Counted from the first letter of the stretch, positions 28,023 to 37,607 are shown. The stretch is 64,000 nt of DNA from Streptomyces plumbidurans (GCF_019857225.1 NZ_JAFJSY010000009.1:62001-126000); one strand, 5' to 3'. Notes: generated by a model from the letters alone, not told the origin. Program-made: numbers and translations.

Positions 28023-28889
28023 TTACTGAACGTCGACGTAGTCGCCCGCCGCGCTCACGGCCGGGGTCGTGCTCGTCCCCGCGAAGCTGTAGCGGAAGTA
28101 GCCGTCGACCGTCGCCGTGGTCGTCGTCTTCAGCGTGCCGGTCGAGCTGGTCTTGATGGTCTTCAGCGTGGTGTACGTGCTGGAGCTCTTCTTGCGGAAC
28201 TGCAGCTTCACCGACTGGGTGGCGTAACCGTGGTACTCGTTGTCCTCCCAGTTGGCCCGGGAGAGCTTGCCGGTGACGGTGACCGTCTTGCCCTTCTTCA
28301 CCGGCTCCGGGGCGGCGTTGACCGTCAGCTTCGAGTAGCGCTGGACGAGGGTCGAGCCGAGGCCGCCCTGCAGCGAGAAGTCGTCGGAGCTGTACTGCAG
28401 CGCGATCGCGCCCGCCGACCACTTGCCGGCATCGGAGTTGATCAGGTCGCCCGCGGCCGGGTAGATGTCGATCTTGCCGGTGCACTTGGCGGTGGTGGCC
28501 GAGGTGACCGAGCAGCTCGCCGGGGCCTCGCCGCCGATCAGGACTTCCGGGTTGTCGATCGAGCCCTTGTAGATGACCGGGCCGCTGTCGAAGTCGTCGG
28601 AGTTGACGTCGTAGTTCGCACCGTGGGTCAGCGTGTAGCTGATCGTGCTGGTGACGTGGTTGGTGGTACCCACCTTGACCGCAGAGGCGATCTTGAGGTT
28701 GGAGAAGGTGACGCCGAGGTCCGCGGCGTCGGCGGTGCTGAACGCGGTCCTGCCGGTGTGCCCGGCGAGGATCTTCGCGGCCTCGGCCCGGAACGACGGC
28801 GCCGGACCGGCGGCCTGCGCGGCCGGCACGGCCAGGGCGGAGAGAGCCAGGGCGCCGGAGACGGCGGCCACAGTGGCACGAATGCGCAT
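28023..28889 (-). CDS. Secreted protein of unknown function
   Basis: A 288-residue protein with a clear signal peptide (ATVAAVSGALALSALAVPAAQA). Two regions are seen: an N-terminal one around FSNLKIASAVKVGTTNHV, with two cysteines in SCSV and KCTG about 13 residues apart, and a C-terminal Ig-like repeat (VKKGKTVTVTGKLSRANWE, then SVKLQFRKKSSSTYTTL). The C-terminal module is frequent in exported Streptomyces proteins. ATG 28889 follows GAGGAA with short spacing. Function unknown. Confidence 0.78.
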   Translation of the reverse strand: MRIRATVAAVSGALALSALAVPAAQAAGPAPSFRAEAAKILAGHTGRTAFSTADAADLGVTFSNLKIASAVKVGTTNHVTSTISYTLTHGANYDVNSDDFDSGPVIYKGSIDNPEVLIGGEAPASCSVTSATTAKCTGKIDIYPAAGDLINSDAGKWSAGAIALQYSSDDFSLQGGLGSTLVQRYSKLTVNAAPEPVKKGKTVTVTGKLSRANWEDNEYHGYATQSVKLQFRKKSSSTYTTLKTIKTSSTGTLKTTTTATVDGYFRYSFAGTSTTPAVSAAGDYVDVQ

Positions 28890-29051
28890 GTGCTTCCTCA
28901 AGTGGAGAAAGTGATGGGTGAGCCTCTTGGCTCACCCATCAGATGCGCGCCAAAGACGAATGGTTGTACGGCCGGTGAAAAATTTGTGCGGGATTTGAAA
29001 CCGTCCGGACGGACGTCGGGCGAACGCCGGCCGGACGTCAGCCGCACGGCG

Positions 29052-32000
29052 TCAGTCGAACCAGCGGTCCCGCGCCAACTCCTCGGTACGTGACGGGTCT
29101 TCAAGCAGCGCCGCCACCTCGAAGCGCCGCGGCCACTGCCCCGCCGCCCAGGCCAGACCCGCGGCGACGCCCTCCAGGGTCGCGGCGTGCAGCACCCCGT
29201 CCGCGGTCAGACGCCAGTCCAGCTCCACCCCGTCTACGACGAGTTCCTCGTGCTCGACATAGGTCGCGGGGGTCCGCGCCCCGAGCAGCACCCGCACCGG
29301 CTCCGGTACGTCGTGCTCGGCGCCCTCGGAGTTCACCTCGCCGGTGACGGACTCGCTCAGCCGCCGCACCTGGAACAGCTCGGCCAGCTCGGCGGCCCGC
29401 GCGGGCCGTACCGGCAGCAGCGGGACGCCCTCGGTGAAGGGCAGCAGGTCGGGCGAGTCGACGACCACGGCACGGGCCGCGTCCACCACCTCGACCCGGC
29501 CGTCGACAACGGCGCGCAGCTCGTCCGGCAGGGTCACCTGCTCGGGGTCCAGGTCGGCCAAGGCGCCGTACAGGGCGTGCAGTTGGGCCCCGGTGACGGT
29601 GCGGTCGGGGTCGGCGAGGCGGTCGAGCAGCTCGGCGGCGCCGCCCGGCTCGTCCAGCAGCGAGGCCACCGAGGTGCGCACGCCGAGCGCCCGCAGCACC
29701 TGCTCGTCCTCGAACCCGGTCGCGTCGGCCTCGTCGTAGAGACCGCGCAGCAGCGGGTCGCCACCGGCGGCGAGCAGCCCGCCGGGCCGCCGTCCGTCGA
29801 TCACCGGGTGCCCGCGCAACCACCAGGCGGTGTACGGGCGTACGGCCTCGTGCGTGCCGTCCGGCAGCAGGATCCGCACCTGCTGGGTGAGGGCGTCGCG
29901 CAGCGGCGGCCGCGCGAGCAGGGCCAGCGCCTGCGGCCACTTGTCGTCATCGACGAGATCCAGGTCCCGTACGGCGATCAGCTCGGTCGCGACGGGCGGC
30001 ACCGGCGTGTCCGGGAAGCGGTCCAGGACGTCCTCGCACCAGACGTCGACGGCGTCCAGCAGCCCGGGGTCGTCGGGCTCGGCGAAGTCGCCCTCGCGGG
30101 GCTCCAGTTCGTCCGGGTCGAGGACGACATCGGTGGCCCGTACGAGCGCGAAGCCCGCGAGCACCCCGCAGGCGGCCAGCGGCTGTTGTCCCCACTTGTC
30201 AGCCAACTCCGCGTCTACGGTGGCGAGTTCGTCCTCCCGCATGACCTGGTGGAAGGGGCTGCCGGGGAAGACCAGCTCACCGGCGGGGGCCAGTTCACCG
30301 TCCTCGTCGGGCAGCGCGAGGGCGCCCAGCCACGGCTCGTCGCCGGGGTCGAGGCCCGCGTCCCGCACCAGCGCGAGGACGGTGTCGGCCAGTTCCTCGG
30401 CGTCCGGGGTGTCCTGCTCCCAGTCCAGTGCGCCGTCGTCGTCGAGCGAGGCGGCGACGGCGGCGCGCACCTGCGGCGTGGTGAGCACGGCGCGGGCGGT
30501 GGCGGGCAGCGCGCCGAGCTTCTCCAGCAGGGGGTGGGTCGCGTCCGGGTGGGCGACCTTCAGGCCGAGCCGGGCGAGCAGTTCCGGGTCGACGTGCGCG
30601 GCGTCCGGGGTGGGCAGCAGCACCTGCCGGGGCCCGATGGTGGTCCGCCCGTCGGCCAGCGGCACGGGCAGCCCGGAGAGCCGGTCGGGGTCGACCCCGG
30701 CGAGGCTGTCGTAGAGCCGCCGCCACCAGCCGGGCTCCTTCTCCAGCCCGGCCAGCCGGTCGACGGCGTCGGTGAGCGGGATCCGGGCGACGCCCAGGGT
30801 CCGCAGCTCCACGCGCCGTTCGAGCCCGGCGGGCAGCAGGGTCGGCAGCACCTCGGCGAGGACCCGCACGGTCTCGGCGCCCGCGCCCTCGACGATCTCG
30901 GCGTCCCGGGGGCGCAGCGCCTCGGGCAGCTCGGAGTCCAGGTCCTGCGCGGCGGGCCCGGCGGCGACGGGGGCGGCGGACGGGGAGGCGGCGGGGAGCG
31001 CGGGCGGGAGGAACTCGTGGCGCGGCAGCCGCTCCAGGATCGCCTGCCGCAGCGCCCCGTCCAGCTCGCCCTTGCCCAGCGGGCCGGGCACCAGGGCGAT
31101 GATGCCCTCGCCCACCGGGCGCCAGCCGGCGAGGAGTTCGGCGTAGGAGTCGGCGGCGCGCTGCACGAGGAAGTCGGTGACGGGGCCGGGGGCCGCGTGC
31201 CGGCGCGTGGTGTCGAGCGGGAAGGAGGCGATGAGCAGGGCGGGCACGCCCAGCGGTTCGTCGCTCGGCGTCGGGGCGTGCACGACGGGGCTGGTGCGCG
31301 GGCGGCCGGGGCTGCCGTCGGCGTCGGCGGGCACGGCCCAGGTCACCGACCAGTACGGGCGCAGCCGCTCCTCGACGGGCCGGTCGACCAGCAGGTCAGG
31401 GGCGAGCCGGCCGTGTTCGGAGACGGTGCGCCAGCGGGTGGTGCCGTGCGCGGAGTCCTCGACGACGGTGAAGGGCCCGTCGGCGCTGCGGCGCAGCGTG
31501 CGGGGAGCGTGATCGCCGATCTCGATCACGACTTCCGCCAGGCCGGGCAGGGCGAGCAGGAGGGCGTCGTCGACGGCGGCCAGCAGGCGTTCGGCGAGGT
31601 CGGCGGCGGCCGTGTCGCGCAGCGGGAGGATGACGGCCGTGTCGTAGGGGTCGGGGGCGGTGCCCTCGGCGGCGAAGGGCAGGCGCAGCAGCGGTACGTG
31701 CCCGTCGCGGCGGCGGATCTCGTCGCCGAGCCCGGGGCTGTGCCCGGCCGTCTCGGCGGCCAGCTCCCGCGCCTCGGCCAGGGACCAGCGCACACCGCCG
31801 TGGCGGCCGACGACCGCGGGCTCGTCGGTGACGGCGAGCACGGCGGCGAAGCCGACACCGAAGCGGCCGACGGTGCTCTCCTCGGCGTCCCGCTTGGCGG
31901 AGGCCCGCAGCGTGGCCAGCGACTCGACGCCCGTCGCGTCCAGCGGGGCACCGGTGTTGGCGGCGACGAGGACACCGTCGCGCAGGGTGAGCCGCAGGCG

Positions 32001-32219
32001 GCCTTCCCTGTGGGCGCGGGCCGCGGCGTCGGCGGCGTTCTGGGCGAGCTCGACGACGAGCCGGTCGCGGTAGCCGCCGAGGACGAGGTCCTCCTCGGCG
32101 TTGGCGTCCTCACGGAACCGGGCCGGGCTGGTGGCCCAGGCGTCGAGCACCCCCCGCCTGAGCCGGGCGGTCCCGAAGGCGTCCGCACCCTCGGCTGCCG
32201 GCCGCACGAACTTGCTCAC
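29052..32219 (-). CDS. Large sacsin/Hsp90-like ATP-binding protein
   Basis: A 1055-residue cytoplasmic protein. The N-terminal 170 residues form a GHKL-type ATPase: N-box VVELAQNAADAAARA, DGVLVAANTGAPLD, and G-box STVGRFGVGFAAVLAV. The remaining 800 residues are Asp/Glu/Leu-rich and lack other motifs I recognise. This matches the sacsin N-terminal ATPase-like proteins of actinobacteria, often annotated as Hsp90-like. A chaperone role is family inference. GTG 32219 (VSKFVRP) is preferred since GAGGAGA lies 6 nt upstream; ATG 32234 is the alternative. It stands alone. Confidence 0.85.
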   Translation of the reverse strand: MSKFVRPAAEGADAFGTARLRRGVLDAWATSPARFREDANAEEDLVLGGYRDRLVVELAQNAADAAARAHREGRLRLTLRDGVLVAANTGAPLDATGVESLATLRASAKRDAEESTVGRFGVGFAAVLAVTDEPAVVGRHGGVRWSLAEARELAAETAGHSPGLGDEIRRRDGHVPLLRLPFAAEGTAPDPYDTAVILPLRDTAAADLAERLLAAVDDALLLALPGLAEVVIEIGDHAPRTLRRSADGPFTVVEDSAHGTTRWRTVSEHGRLAPDLLVDRPVEERLRPYWSVTWAVPADADGSPGRPRTSPVVHAPTPSDEPLGVPALLIASFPLDTTRRHAAPGPVTDFLVQRAADSYAELLAGWRPVGEGIIALVPGPLGKGELDGALRQAILERLPRHEFLPPALPAASPSAAPVAAGPAAQDLDSELPEALRPRDAEIVEGAGAETVRVLAEVLPTLLPAGLERRVELRTLGVARIPLTDAVDRLAGLEKEPGWWRRLYDSLAGVDPDRLSGLPVPLADGRTTIGPRQVLLPTPDAAHVDPELLARLGLKVAHPDATHPLLEKLGALPATARAVLTTPQVRAAVAASLDDDGALDWEQDTPDAEELADTVLALVRDAGLDPGDEPWLGALALPDEDGELAPAGELVFPGSPFHQVMREDELATVDAELADKWGQQPLAACGVLAGFALVRATDVVLDPDELEPREGDFAEPDDPGLLDAVDVWCEDVLDRFPDTPVPPVATELIAVRDLDLVDDDKWPQALALLARPPLRDALTQQVRILLPDGTHEAVRPYTAWWLRGHPVIDGRRPGGLLAAGGDPLLRGLYDEADATGFEDEQVLRALGVRTSVASLLDEPGGAAELLDRLADPDRTVTGAQLHALYGALADLDPEQVTLPDELRAVVDGRVEVVDAARAVVVDSPDLLPFTEGVPLLPVRPARAAELAELFQVRRLSESVTGEVNSEGAEHDVPEPVRVLLGARTPATYVEHEELVVDGVELDWRLTADGVLHAATLEGVAAGLAWAAGQWPRRFEVAALLEDPSRTEELARDRWFD

Positions 32220-32371
32220 GGTGACTCTCCTCATCGGCCCTCGTCGGCGTGAGGTCGAAGGTACCGCGAGTCACGCCGCACGCCCGCCGACAGGGGCCCG
32301 CGCTGATCCGGCGTCCGCAACCTGCTGCCCGGGCGCCCGGGGCGCCGGTCCCGGCAGGCGCGGGCGCGGGC

Positions 32372-33298
32372 CTACGAGTGGCCCAACTCCGCGGCGGAGT
32401 CGTCCGAGACAACCGATACGGAACCGGAATCCGCCGCGGGCCGCAGCGGGAACGGATCCACCCTCGTCTCGTCGATCACCGGCGGGGCGGGCTGCGGCGG
32501 CTTGGGCATGACGGCCGCCTCGGAGTGCCCGCCGCAGCCGTACGCGAGGGAGACCACCCGGCCGTCGGCGGGCGAGAACTCGTTGGCGCAGACGCCGAAG
32601 GCCTGGCCGAGCGTGCCGCCGATCGGCTGGAGGAAGCCGCAGCTGACGCAGGAGGCGGGGGCCGCCTGGGCCATCGGCGTCTTCGCGCCGTACGACTCCT
32701 CCCAGCGGTCCGCGGCCACATGCAGTCCGTAGCGCGAGAGCACCCGGGCCCGGCCCATGCCCAGCTCCGCGGCGACCGCCGCGATCGAGCCACGGGCCGG
32801 CGCGACGGGCAGGGTCGCGGGCGCGCCCGCGGTGACCTCCGCGTCCTCCGCCTCCACCAGCTCCGCCATCTGCGTCGACACGGCGGAGTCCGGGGCCGGC
32901 TCGTCCTCGCCCGAGAACCCGGGCTCCAGGCGCAGGTCCTCCGCGTCGGTGGGCAGCAGGTCGCCGGGGCCCATGTCGCCGGGCCGCAGCCGCTCGCTCC
33001 ACGGCACCCACTCCGGGGCGAGCAGCGCGTCCGGGCCGGGCAGCAGCACGACCTCGTCCAACGTGACGAACTTGGCGCGGGAGGCGCGCGCCACCGTCAC
33101 CGCCCAGCGCCAGCCCCGGTACCCGAGCTCCTTGCACTCGAAGAAGTGCGTGACAACGCGGTCGCCCTCCGACTCAAGGCCCGCGTGCTCGCCCACCACC
33201 CCGGGCGCCGCGGCCTCCTCGGCTGCGGCGCGGGCGAGGTCGACGGCCTCGGCGCACAAGCGGTCGGGGGTGCGGCTTCGCGTTGTCGCTGCGCTCAC
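32372..33298 (-). CDS. DUF3027 protein with zinc-ribbon-like cysteines
   Basis: A 308-residue actinobacterial DUF3027 protein. The N-terminal part (VVTHFFECKELGYRGWRWAV) and the C-terminal Cys set (CVSCGFLQ, VCANEFSPADG, YGCGGHSE) are its hallmarks; the middle is acidic and variable. The cysteines suggest a metal-binding ribbon. The family is conserved in streptomycetes and has no established function. ATG 33298 starts the divergent region shared with the MFS gene. Confidence 0.82.
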   Translation of the reverse strand: MSAATTRSRTPDRLCAEAVDLARAAAEEAAAPGVVGEHAGLESEGDRVVTHFFECKELGYRGWRWAVTVARASRAKFVTLDEVVLLPGPDALLAPEWVPWSERLRPGDMGPGDLLPTDAEDLRLEPGFSGEDEPAPDSAVSTQMAELVEAEDAEVTAGAPATLPVAPARGSIAAVAAELGMGRARVLSRYGLHVAADRWEESYGAKTPMAQAAPASCVSCGFLQPIGGTLGQAFGVCANEFSPADGRVVSLAYGCGGHSEAAVMPKPPQPAPPVIDETRVDPFPLRPAADSGSVSVVSDDSAAELGHS

Positions 33299-33631
33299 AG
33301 GTATCGCTTCTCTCCTACGCCGTCACTCGGGTGCGCCGGCCTGAAGGCGGTGGGAGCGGACGGAGCGGACCGAAGGACCGCGTCGACGCCCGCGCCCGAT
33401 CGCACTCGGGCGCACCTCGTACATCCATTCTGCGGGATGTCCGTAAGGCGCGCGGCCGAGAACGTTCGCCACGACGCGCTACGCACGCTACCTTCTCGCG
33501 ACCGCTCGGCCTACACCGACGGGACGTTTCCCCCCGTCGGGCTCCGCCCGCGGACCGATCAACTCGCCAAGTACGCGCCCATACGCGCGGTAACCGCACT
33601 ACACACAGCCTTCTCGGGGCACTATGACGGG
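33299..33631. other. 333-bp divergent intergenic region
   Basis: This gap separates the DUF3027 gene from the MFS gene and holds no credible coding frame. It contains a hairpin with 8-bp arms CCGACGGG (33516-33523) and CCCGTCGG (33533-33540), and otherwise promoter-like sequence near 33585-33605. The translated frames across it are shadows with poor codon bias. Confidence 0.5.
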
Positions 33632-35056
33632 GTGGCAGCCGCAAGGACGCCCCAGGGCACCGCCGGAGTCGGCGGGGTCAAGGGCAGCAGTCGTCGTGGC
33701 GGTGCGGGCCGGTTCGGCGGGTCCGTCCGCACCATCGGCCGTGCCCTGCACTTCCCGGTGACCGGAACCGCCCGCGGGATCAGGAAGGCGACCCACGCGC
33801 ACGGCGCGGGCGAGTCGGGCCTCGGCAAACTGATCGAGCTGCACGCGGTCAACGGCGCCGGCGACGTCATGATCACCGTCGCTCTCGCCTCCACCGTCTT
33901 CTTCTCCGTGCCGACCGACGAGGCACGCGGGCGCGTCGCGCTCTATCTCGCGATCACCATGGCCCCGTTCACGGTCCTGGCCCCGGTGGTCGGCCCGCTC
34001 CTGGACCGGCTGCCGCACGGCCGCCGGGCCGCGATGGCCGGCTCGATGCTGGCCCGTGCCCTGCTCGCGCTGATCATCGCGAGCGCCGTCTCCAGCGGAA
34101 GTCTGCAGCTGTATCCGGCCGCGCTCGGCGTGCTGGTCGCCTCCAAGGCCTACGGCGTGGTGCGCAGCGCCGTGGTGCCGCGGCTGCTGCCGCCCCGCTT
34201 CTCCCTGGTCAAGGCCAACTCCCGGGTCACGCTCGGCGGGCTGCTCGCCACCGGTGTCGCCGCCCCGATCGGCGCCGGGCTGCACGCCATAGGACCGCGC
34301 TGGCCGCTCTACGGCGCCTTCGTGATCTACATCTGGGGCATGTTCCTGTCCTTCTCGCTGGCCCCGAAGGTCGACTCTGCCAAGGGCGAGGACATCGCCC
34401 TGCTCGCCGCCGACGAGCAGCATCTGCACGGACCGCACCGCAGACCCCTCAAGCGGCCGGGCCTGAGGACGGTCGGCCTCGCCGTCACCCACGCGATCGG
34501 CGCCAACGCCACCCTGCGCTGGCTGTCCGGCTTCCTGACCTTCTTCCTCGCCTTCCTGCTGCGGGAGCACCCGCTGACCGGCTCCAGCGCGGCCGTGTCC
34601 CTGGGCATGGTGGCCGTCGCGGCGGGCGCCGGGAACGCGCTGGGCACGGCGGTCGGCTCCTGGCTGAAACAGCGGGCGCCGGAGATCATCATCGTGACCG
34701 TCGTCGCGATCGTGCTGGGCGCGGCGATCGTCGCGGCGATCTTCTTCGGCGCGCTCCTGGTGGCCTGTATGGCCGCGGTCGCCGGGTTCTCGCAGGCGCT
34801 GGCCAAGCTGTCGCTGGACGCGCTGATCCAGCGGGACGTGCCCGAGCTGGTGCGCACCTCGGCGTTCGCCCGCTCGGAGACCATGCTGCAGATGGCGTGG
34901 GTGCTGGGCGGCGCGATCGGAATCGTGATGCCGCTCAACGGCACCGCGGGCCTGTGCCTGGCCGCCGCGGTGATCGCCCTGGGGCTTTTCACCACGCTGC
35001 GCGGGCTGCTCAGCTCGGCCCGGCGCGGCGGCGCCGCACGACCCCGCGTGGCGTAA
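33632..35056 (+). CDS. MFS-type transporter
   Basis: A 474-residue membrane protein with a 70-residue Gly/Arg-rich leader, then about 12 helices starting at AVNGAGDVMITVALASTVFF. Motifs GPLLDRLPHGRRAAMAGSML and VKANSRVTLGGLLATG are typical of the actinobacterial transporter that lies next to DUF3027 and DUF2771 genes. Substrate unknown. GTG 33632 is the usual start (VAAARTPQG); the nearby ATG 33624 is out of frame. Downstream after 61 nt is the DUF2771 lipoprotein gene. Confidence 0.85.
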   Translation: MAAARTPQGTAGVGGVKGSSRRGGAGRFGGSVRTIGRALHFPVTGTARGIRKATHAHGAGESGLGKLIELHAVNGAGDVMITVALASTVFFSVPTDEARGRVALYLAITMAPFTVLAPVVGPLLDRLPHGRRAAMAGSMLARALLALIIASAVSSGSLQLYPAALGVLVASKAYGVVRSAVVPRLLPPRFSLVKANSRVTLGGLLATGVAAPIGAGLHAIGPRWPLYGAFVIYIWGMFLSFSLAPKVDSAKGEDIALLAADEQHLHGPHRRPLKRPGLRTVGLAVTHAIGANATLRWLSGFLTFFLAFLLREHPLTGSSAAVSLGMVAVAAGAGNALGTAVGSWLKQRAPEIIIVTVVAIVLGAAIVAAIFFGALLVACMAAVAGFSQALAKLSLDALIQRDVPELVRTSAFARSETMLQMAWVLGGAIGIVMPLNGTAGLCLAAAVIALGLFTTLRGLLSSARRGGAARPRVA

Positions 35057-35117
35057 CACAGGGCCACGCCGCACCCCAGGTAAAGGAGCCGCCGAAGGCG
35101 CCCTATAGCCTGCCGTC

Positions 35118-35630
35118 ATGACCTCGATGCCACGCGGCGGAGCCGCAGATGTCACCGCCGCCGCGCGACGCCGTCGCGCCGTCGCCGCCGTCGGCGCCGT
35201 TTCCGCCGGACTGCTCGTGCTGTCGGCGTGCGACAAGCCGACCCCGCTGTCCACGATCACCGTCGGCCGCTCCTCCGTCAGCTCGGAGGCCACCTGCGGG
35301 GGCGAGGGCAAGACCCTGCAGACCGCCGACCTGTCCGAGTGCCTGAAGGCCAAGGACATCAAGTCCATCAAGGTCGACCCCGACGAGACCGTCCGCTTCG
35401 GCGTGGACCCCGACATCGCCGACAAGCGGTGGACGATCCTGATGAACGGTCAGCCGCTGACCGAGGACAGCAACAAGACCTACCGCACCGTCCCGGGCAG
35501 CGTCTTCTTCAACCAGCAGTACGGCGCCACCGGCAACTCGACGCTGGTCACCATCAAGGCGGGCAACGGCAAGAAGAACGCCACCGCGGCCACCGGTCTG
35601 TGGTCCTTCAAGCTCAAGAAGGACGACTGA
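35118..35630 (+). CDS. DUF2771 lipoprotein
   Basis: A 170-residue lipoprotein. The Arg-rich head (ARRRRAVAAVGAVSAGLLVL) ends in the lipobox LSAC, giving a diacylated Cys at about residue 40 and export to the outer face of the membrane. The mature domain with SECLKAKDIKSIKVDPDE and FFNQQYGATGNSTLV is DUF2771, of unknown function. ATG 35118 is used; ATG 35127 is also possible. It lies 11 nt upstream of mqnB in the same direction. Confidence 0.83.
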   Translation: MTSMPRGGAADVTAAARRRRAVAAVGAVSAGLLVLSACDKPTPLSTITVGRSSVSSEATCGGEGKTLQTADLSECLKAKDIKSIKVDPDETVRFGVDPDIADKRWTILMNGQPLTEDSNKTYRTVPGSVFFNQQYGATGNSTLVTIKAGNGKKNATAATGLWSFKLKKDD

Positions 35631-35641
35631 CCACGTCCCCC

Positions 35642-36310
35642 ATGGCCCCCGTACGCGTCCTCGTGGCCACCGCCGTCCCCGCCGAACGGGACGCGGTGGA
35701 CCGGGCGTTCGCGGGGGACGGCAGGACCGTGATCGCCGCCGGGGTGGGCCCGGCCCTCGCCGCCGCGGCCACCGCCACCGCCCTGACCACCGCCGCCCTG
35801 CGCGGTACGCCCTACGGCCTCGTGGTGTCCGCGGGGATCGCCGGCGGATTCGCGCCCGAGGCCCCCGTCGGCTCGCTCGTCGTCGCCGACGAGATCACCG
35901 CGGCCGATCTCGGTGCCGAGACCTCCGAGGGGTTCGTACCGGTCACCGAACTGGGCTTCGGCACCGTCACCCACCGTCCGCCGAAAGCACTCGTACGAGA
36001 TCTCGCGGCGGCGACCGGTGCCCGCACCGGGGCCGTACTCACGGTCTCCACGGTGACCGGCACCGCCTCGCGCGCCGCAGCCCTGCACGCCCGCCATCCG
36101 CGCGCGCTCGCCGAGGCCATGGAGGGCTTCGGGGTGGCCGAGGCGGCCGTGGCGCACGGTCTGCCGGTGCTGGAGATCCGCGCGGTGTCCAACCCCGTCG
36201 GCCCGCGCGACCGGGCCGCCTGGCGCATCGGTGACGCCCTCGCCGCGCTGACCGAGGCGTTCGGGAAGATCGTGCCCGTCCTGGAGAGTTGGAACCCGTA
36301 TGACCAGTGA
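35642..36310 (+). CDS. mqnB: Futalosine hydrolase
   Basis: A 222-residue nucleosidase of the MTAN/PNP fold that removes hypoxanthine from futalosine to give dehypoxanthinyl futalosine in the futalosine route to menaquinone. Signature stretches are VLVATAVPAERDAV, SAGIAGGFAPEAPVGSLVV, and EAMEGFGVAEAAVAHGLP with the Glu-x-Glu-like active-site region and IRAVSNPVGPRDR. ATG 35642 gives the family start. It overlaps mqnD by 11 nt, so both are translated together. The upstream DUF2771 gene is probably in the same transcript. Confidence 0.92.
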   Translation: MAPVRVLVATAVPAERDAVDRAFAGDGRTVIAAGVGPALAAAATATALTTAALRGTPYGLVVSAGIAGGFAPEAPVGSLVVADEITAADLGAETSEGFVPVTELGFGTVTHRPPKALVRDLAAATGARTGAVLTVSTVTGTASRAAALHARHPRALAEAMEGFGVAEAAVAHGLPVLEIRAVSNPVGPRDRAAWRIGDALAALTEAFGKIVPVLESWNPYDQ

Positions 36311-37151
36311 GCAGCCCCTGCAGATCGCCTACTCGCCCTGCCCGAACGACACCTTCGTCTTCGACGCCCTCGCGCACGGCCGGGTGCCGGGCGCGCCCGC
36401 GCTCGACGTGACCTTCGCGGACATCGACATCACCAACGGCATGGCCGAACGCGGCGAGTTCGACGTGCTGAAGGTGTCGTACGCCGTGCTGCCGTACGTC
36501 CTCGACGAGTACGCGCTGCTGCCCTGCGGAGGTGCGCTGGGGCGGGGCTGCGGGCCGCTGGTCCTCACCCGTGAGCCCGGGGCCGATCTGACGGGCCGTA
36601 CGGTCGCCGTGCCCAGCGAGCGGTCGACGGCGTATCTGCTGTTCCGGTTGTGGGCCGCGGACACGGTGCCCGGCGGGGTCGGCGAGATCGTGGTCATGCC
36701 CTTCCACGAGATCATGCCGGCGGTGCGGGACGGGAAGGTCGACGCGGGACTCGTCATCCACGAGGCGCGCTTCACGTACCAGAACTACGGGCTGCACAAG
36801 CTCGCCGACATGGGCGAGCACTGGGAGAACACCACCGGGCTGCCGATCCCGCTGGGCGCGATCGTCGCGAAGCGCTCCCTTGGCGCGCCCGCCCTGACGG
36901 CCCTCGCCGACGCGATCCGCACCTCCGTACAGGCCGCCTGGGACGACCCCGAGGCCTCCCGCCCGTACGTCATGGAACACGCCCAGGAAATGGACCCGTC
37001 CGTCGCCGACCAGCACATCGGCCTGTACGTCAACGAGTTCACCGCCGACCTCGGCACCGACGGCTACGCAGCCATCCGCGGCCTGCTCACCCGCGCAGCA
37101 GCCGAAGGACTCGTCCCGGCCCTCGGCCCGGACGCCCTGTCGTTCCCGTGA
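36300..37151 (+). CDS. mqnD: 1,4-dihydroxy-6-naphthoate synthase
   Basis: A 283-residue periplasmic-binding-protein-fold enzyme that converts cyclic dehypoxanthinyl futalosine to 1,4-dihydroxy-6-naphthoate in the futalosine route to menaquinone. Characteristic stretches are IAYSPCPNDTFVFDALAHG, DITNGMAERGEFDVLKVSY, and VIHEARFTYQNYGLHKLADM with the catalytic His region. Start ATG 36300 lies within mqnB. A strong hairpin follows the stop codon. The other pathway genes (mqnA, mqnC, mqnE) are not in this window. Confidence 0.95.
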   Translation: MTSEQPLQIAYSPCPNDTFVFDALAHGRVPGAPALDVTFADIDITNGMAERGEFDVLKVSYAVLPYVLDEYALLPCGGALGRGCGPLVLTREPGADLTGRTVAVPSERSTAYLLFRLWAADTVPGGVGEIVVMPFHEIMPAVRDGKVDAGLVIHEARFTYQNYGLHKLADMGEHWENTTGLPIPLGAIVAKRSLGAPALTALADAIRTSVQAAWDDPEASRPYVMEHAQEMDPSVADQHIGLYVNEFTADLGTDGYAAIRGLLTRAAAEGLVPALGPDALSFP

Positions 37152-37158
37152 GTGGCAG

Positions 37159-37184
37159 CCCGAGGGGCTGTTCTTCCCCTCGGG
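37159..37184. terminator. Hairpin terminator between mqnD and cold-shock gene
   Basis: Nine-bp arms CCCGAGGGG (37159-37167) and CCCCTCGGG (37176-37184) with an 8-nt loop, starting 7 nt after the mqnD stop. It can serve both the mqn operon and the convergent cold-shock gene. Confidence 0.75.
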
Positions 37185-37223
37185 TCTTCCCCTCCGGCCC
37201 GACGCGCTGGAATTCCCTGAGCC

Positions 37224-37607
37224 CTATACGTCGAGTTGGTCCGCGACCGCGCGGAGCAGGCCCGCGATCTTCTTGCCTGAGGCCTTGTCGGGGTAGCGGC
37301 CCTTCTCGAGCATCGGGGTGATGTTCTCCAGAAGGGTCGTCAAATCCTGGACGATTGAGGCGAGTTCGTCGGGCTTCTTGCGAGTGGCGGCCGCGACCGA
37401 GGGGGTCGGATCCAGGACGGTGACCGAGAGCGCCTGGTCACCGCGCTGGCCGGCGACCACACCGAACTCCACGCGCTGGCCGGGCTTGAGCGCATCCACT
37501 CCGGCGGGGAGGACCGAGGAATGCACGAAGACGTCACCGCCGTCGTCACGGGAGAGAAAGCCGAAGCCCTTCTCACTGTTGAACCACTTGACCTTGCCAG
37601 TCGGCAC
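37224..37607 (-). CDS. Cold-shock-domain protein with C-terminal extension
   Basis: A 127-residue protein. The N-terminal cold-shock domain (MPTGKVKWFNSEKGFGFLSR) has RNP1 KGFGFL and RNP2 DVFVH; the C-terminal 55 residues (KKPDELASIVQDLTTLLENI, KKIAGLLRAVADQL) are helical and typical of the longer actinobacterial CspB-like form. It binds single-stranded nucleic acid and is expected to act as an RNA chaperone. ATG 37607 is the family start. It is transcribed alone towards the mqn operon. Confidence 0.9.
   Translation of the reverse strand: MPTGKVKWFNSEKGFGFLSRDDGGDVFVHSSVLPAGVDALKPGQRVEFGVVAGQRGDQALSVTVLDPTPSVAAATRKKPDELASIVQDLTTLLENITPMLEKGRYPDKASGKKIAGLLRAVADQLDV

Noticed and set aside
29187..32252. 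1021-residue plus-strand frame opposite the sacsin-like gene
   Set aside because: Shadow frame: the minus strand has intact GHKL motifs, and the plus frame has no recognisable domain.
32249..33631. Upstream extension of the MFS gene by about 460 codons
   Set aside because: The extension runs antisense through the DUF3027 gene and an untranslated gap; transporter similarity begins only after GTG 33632.
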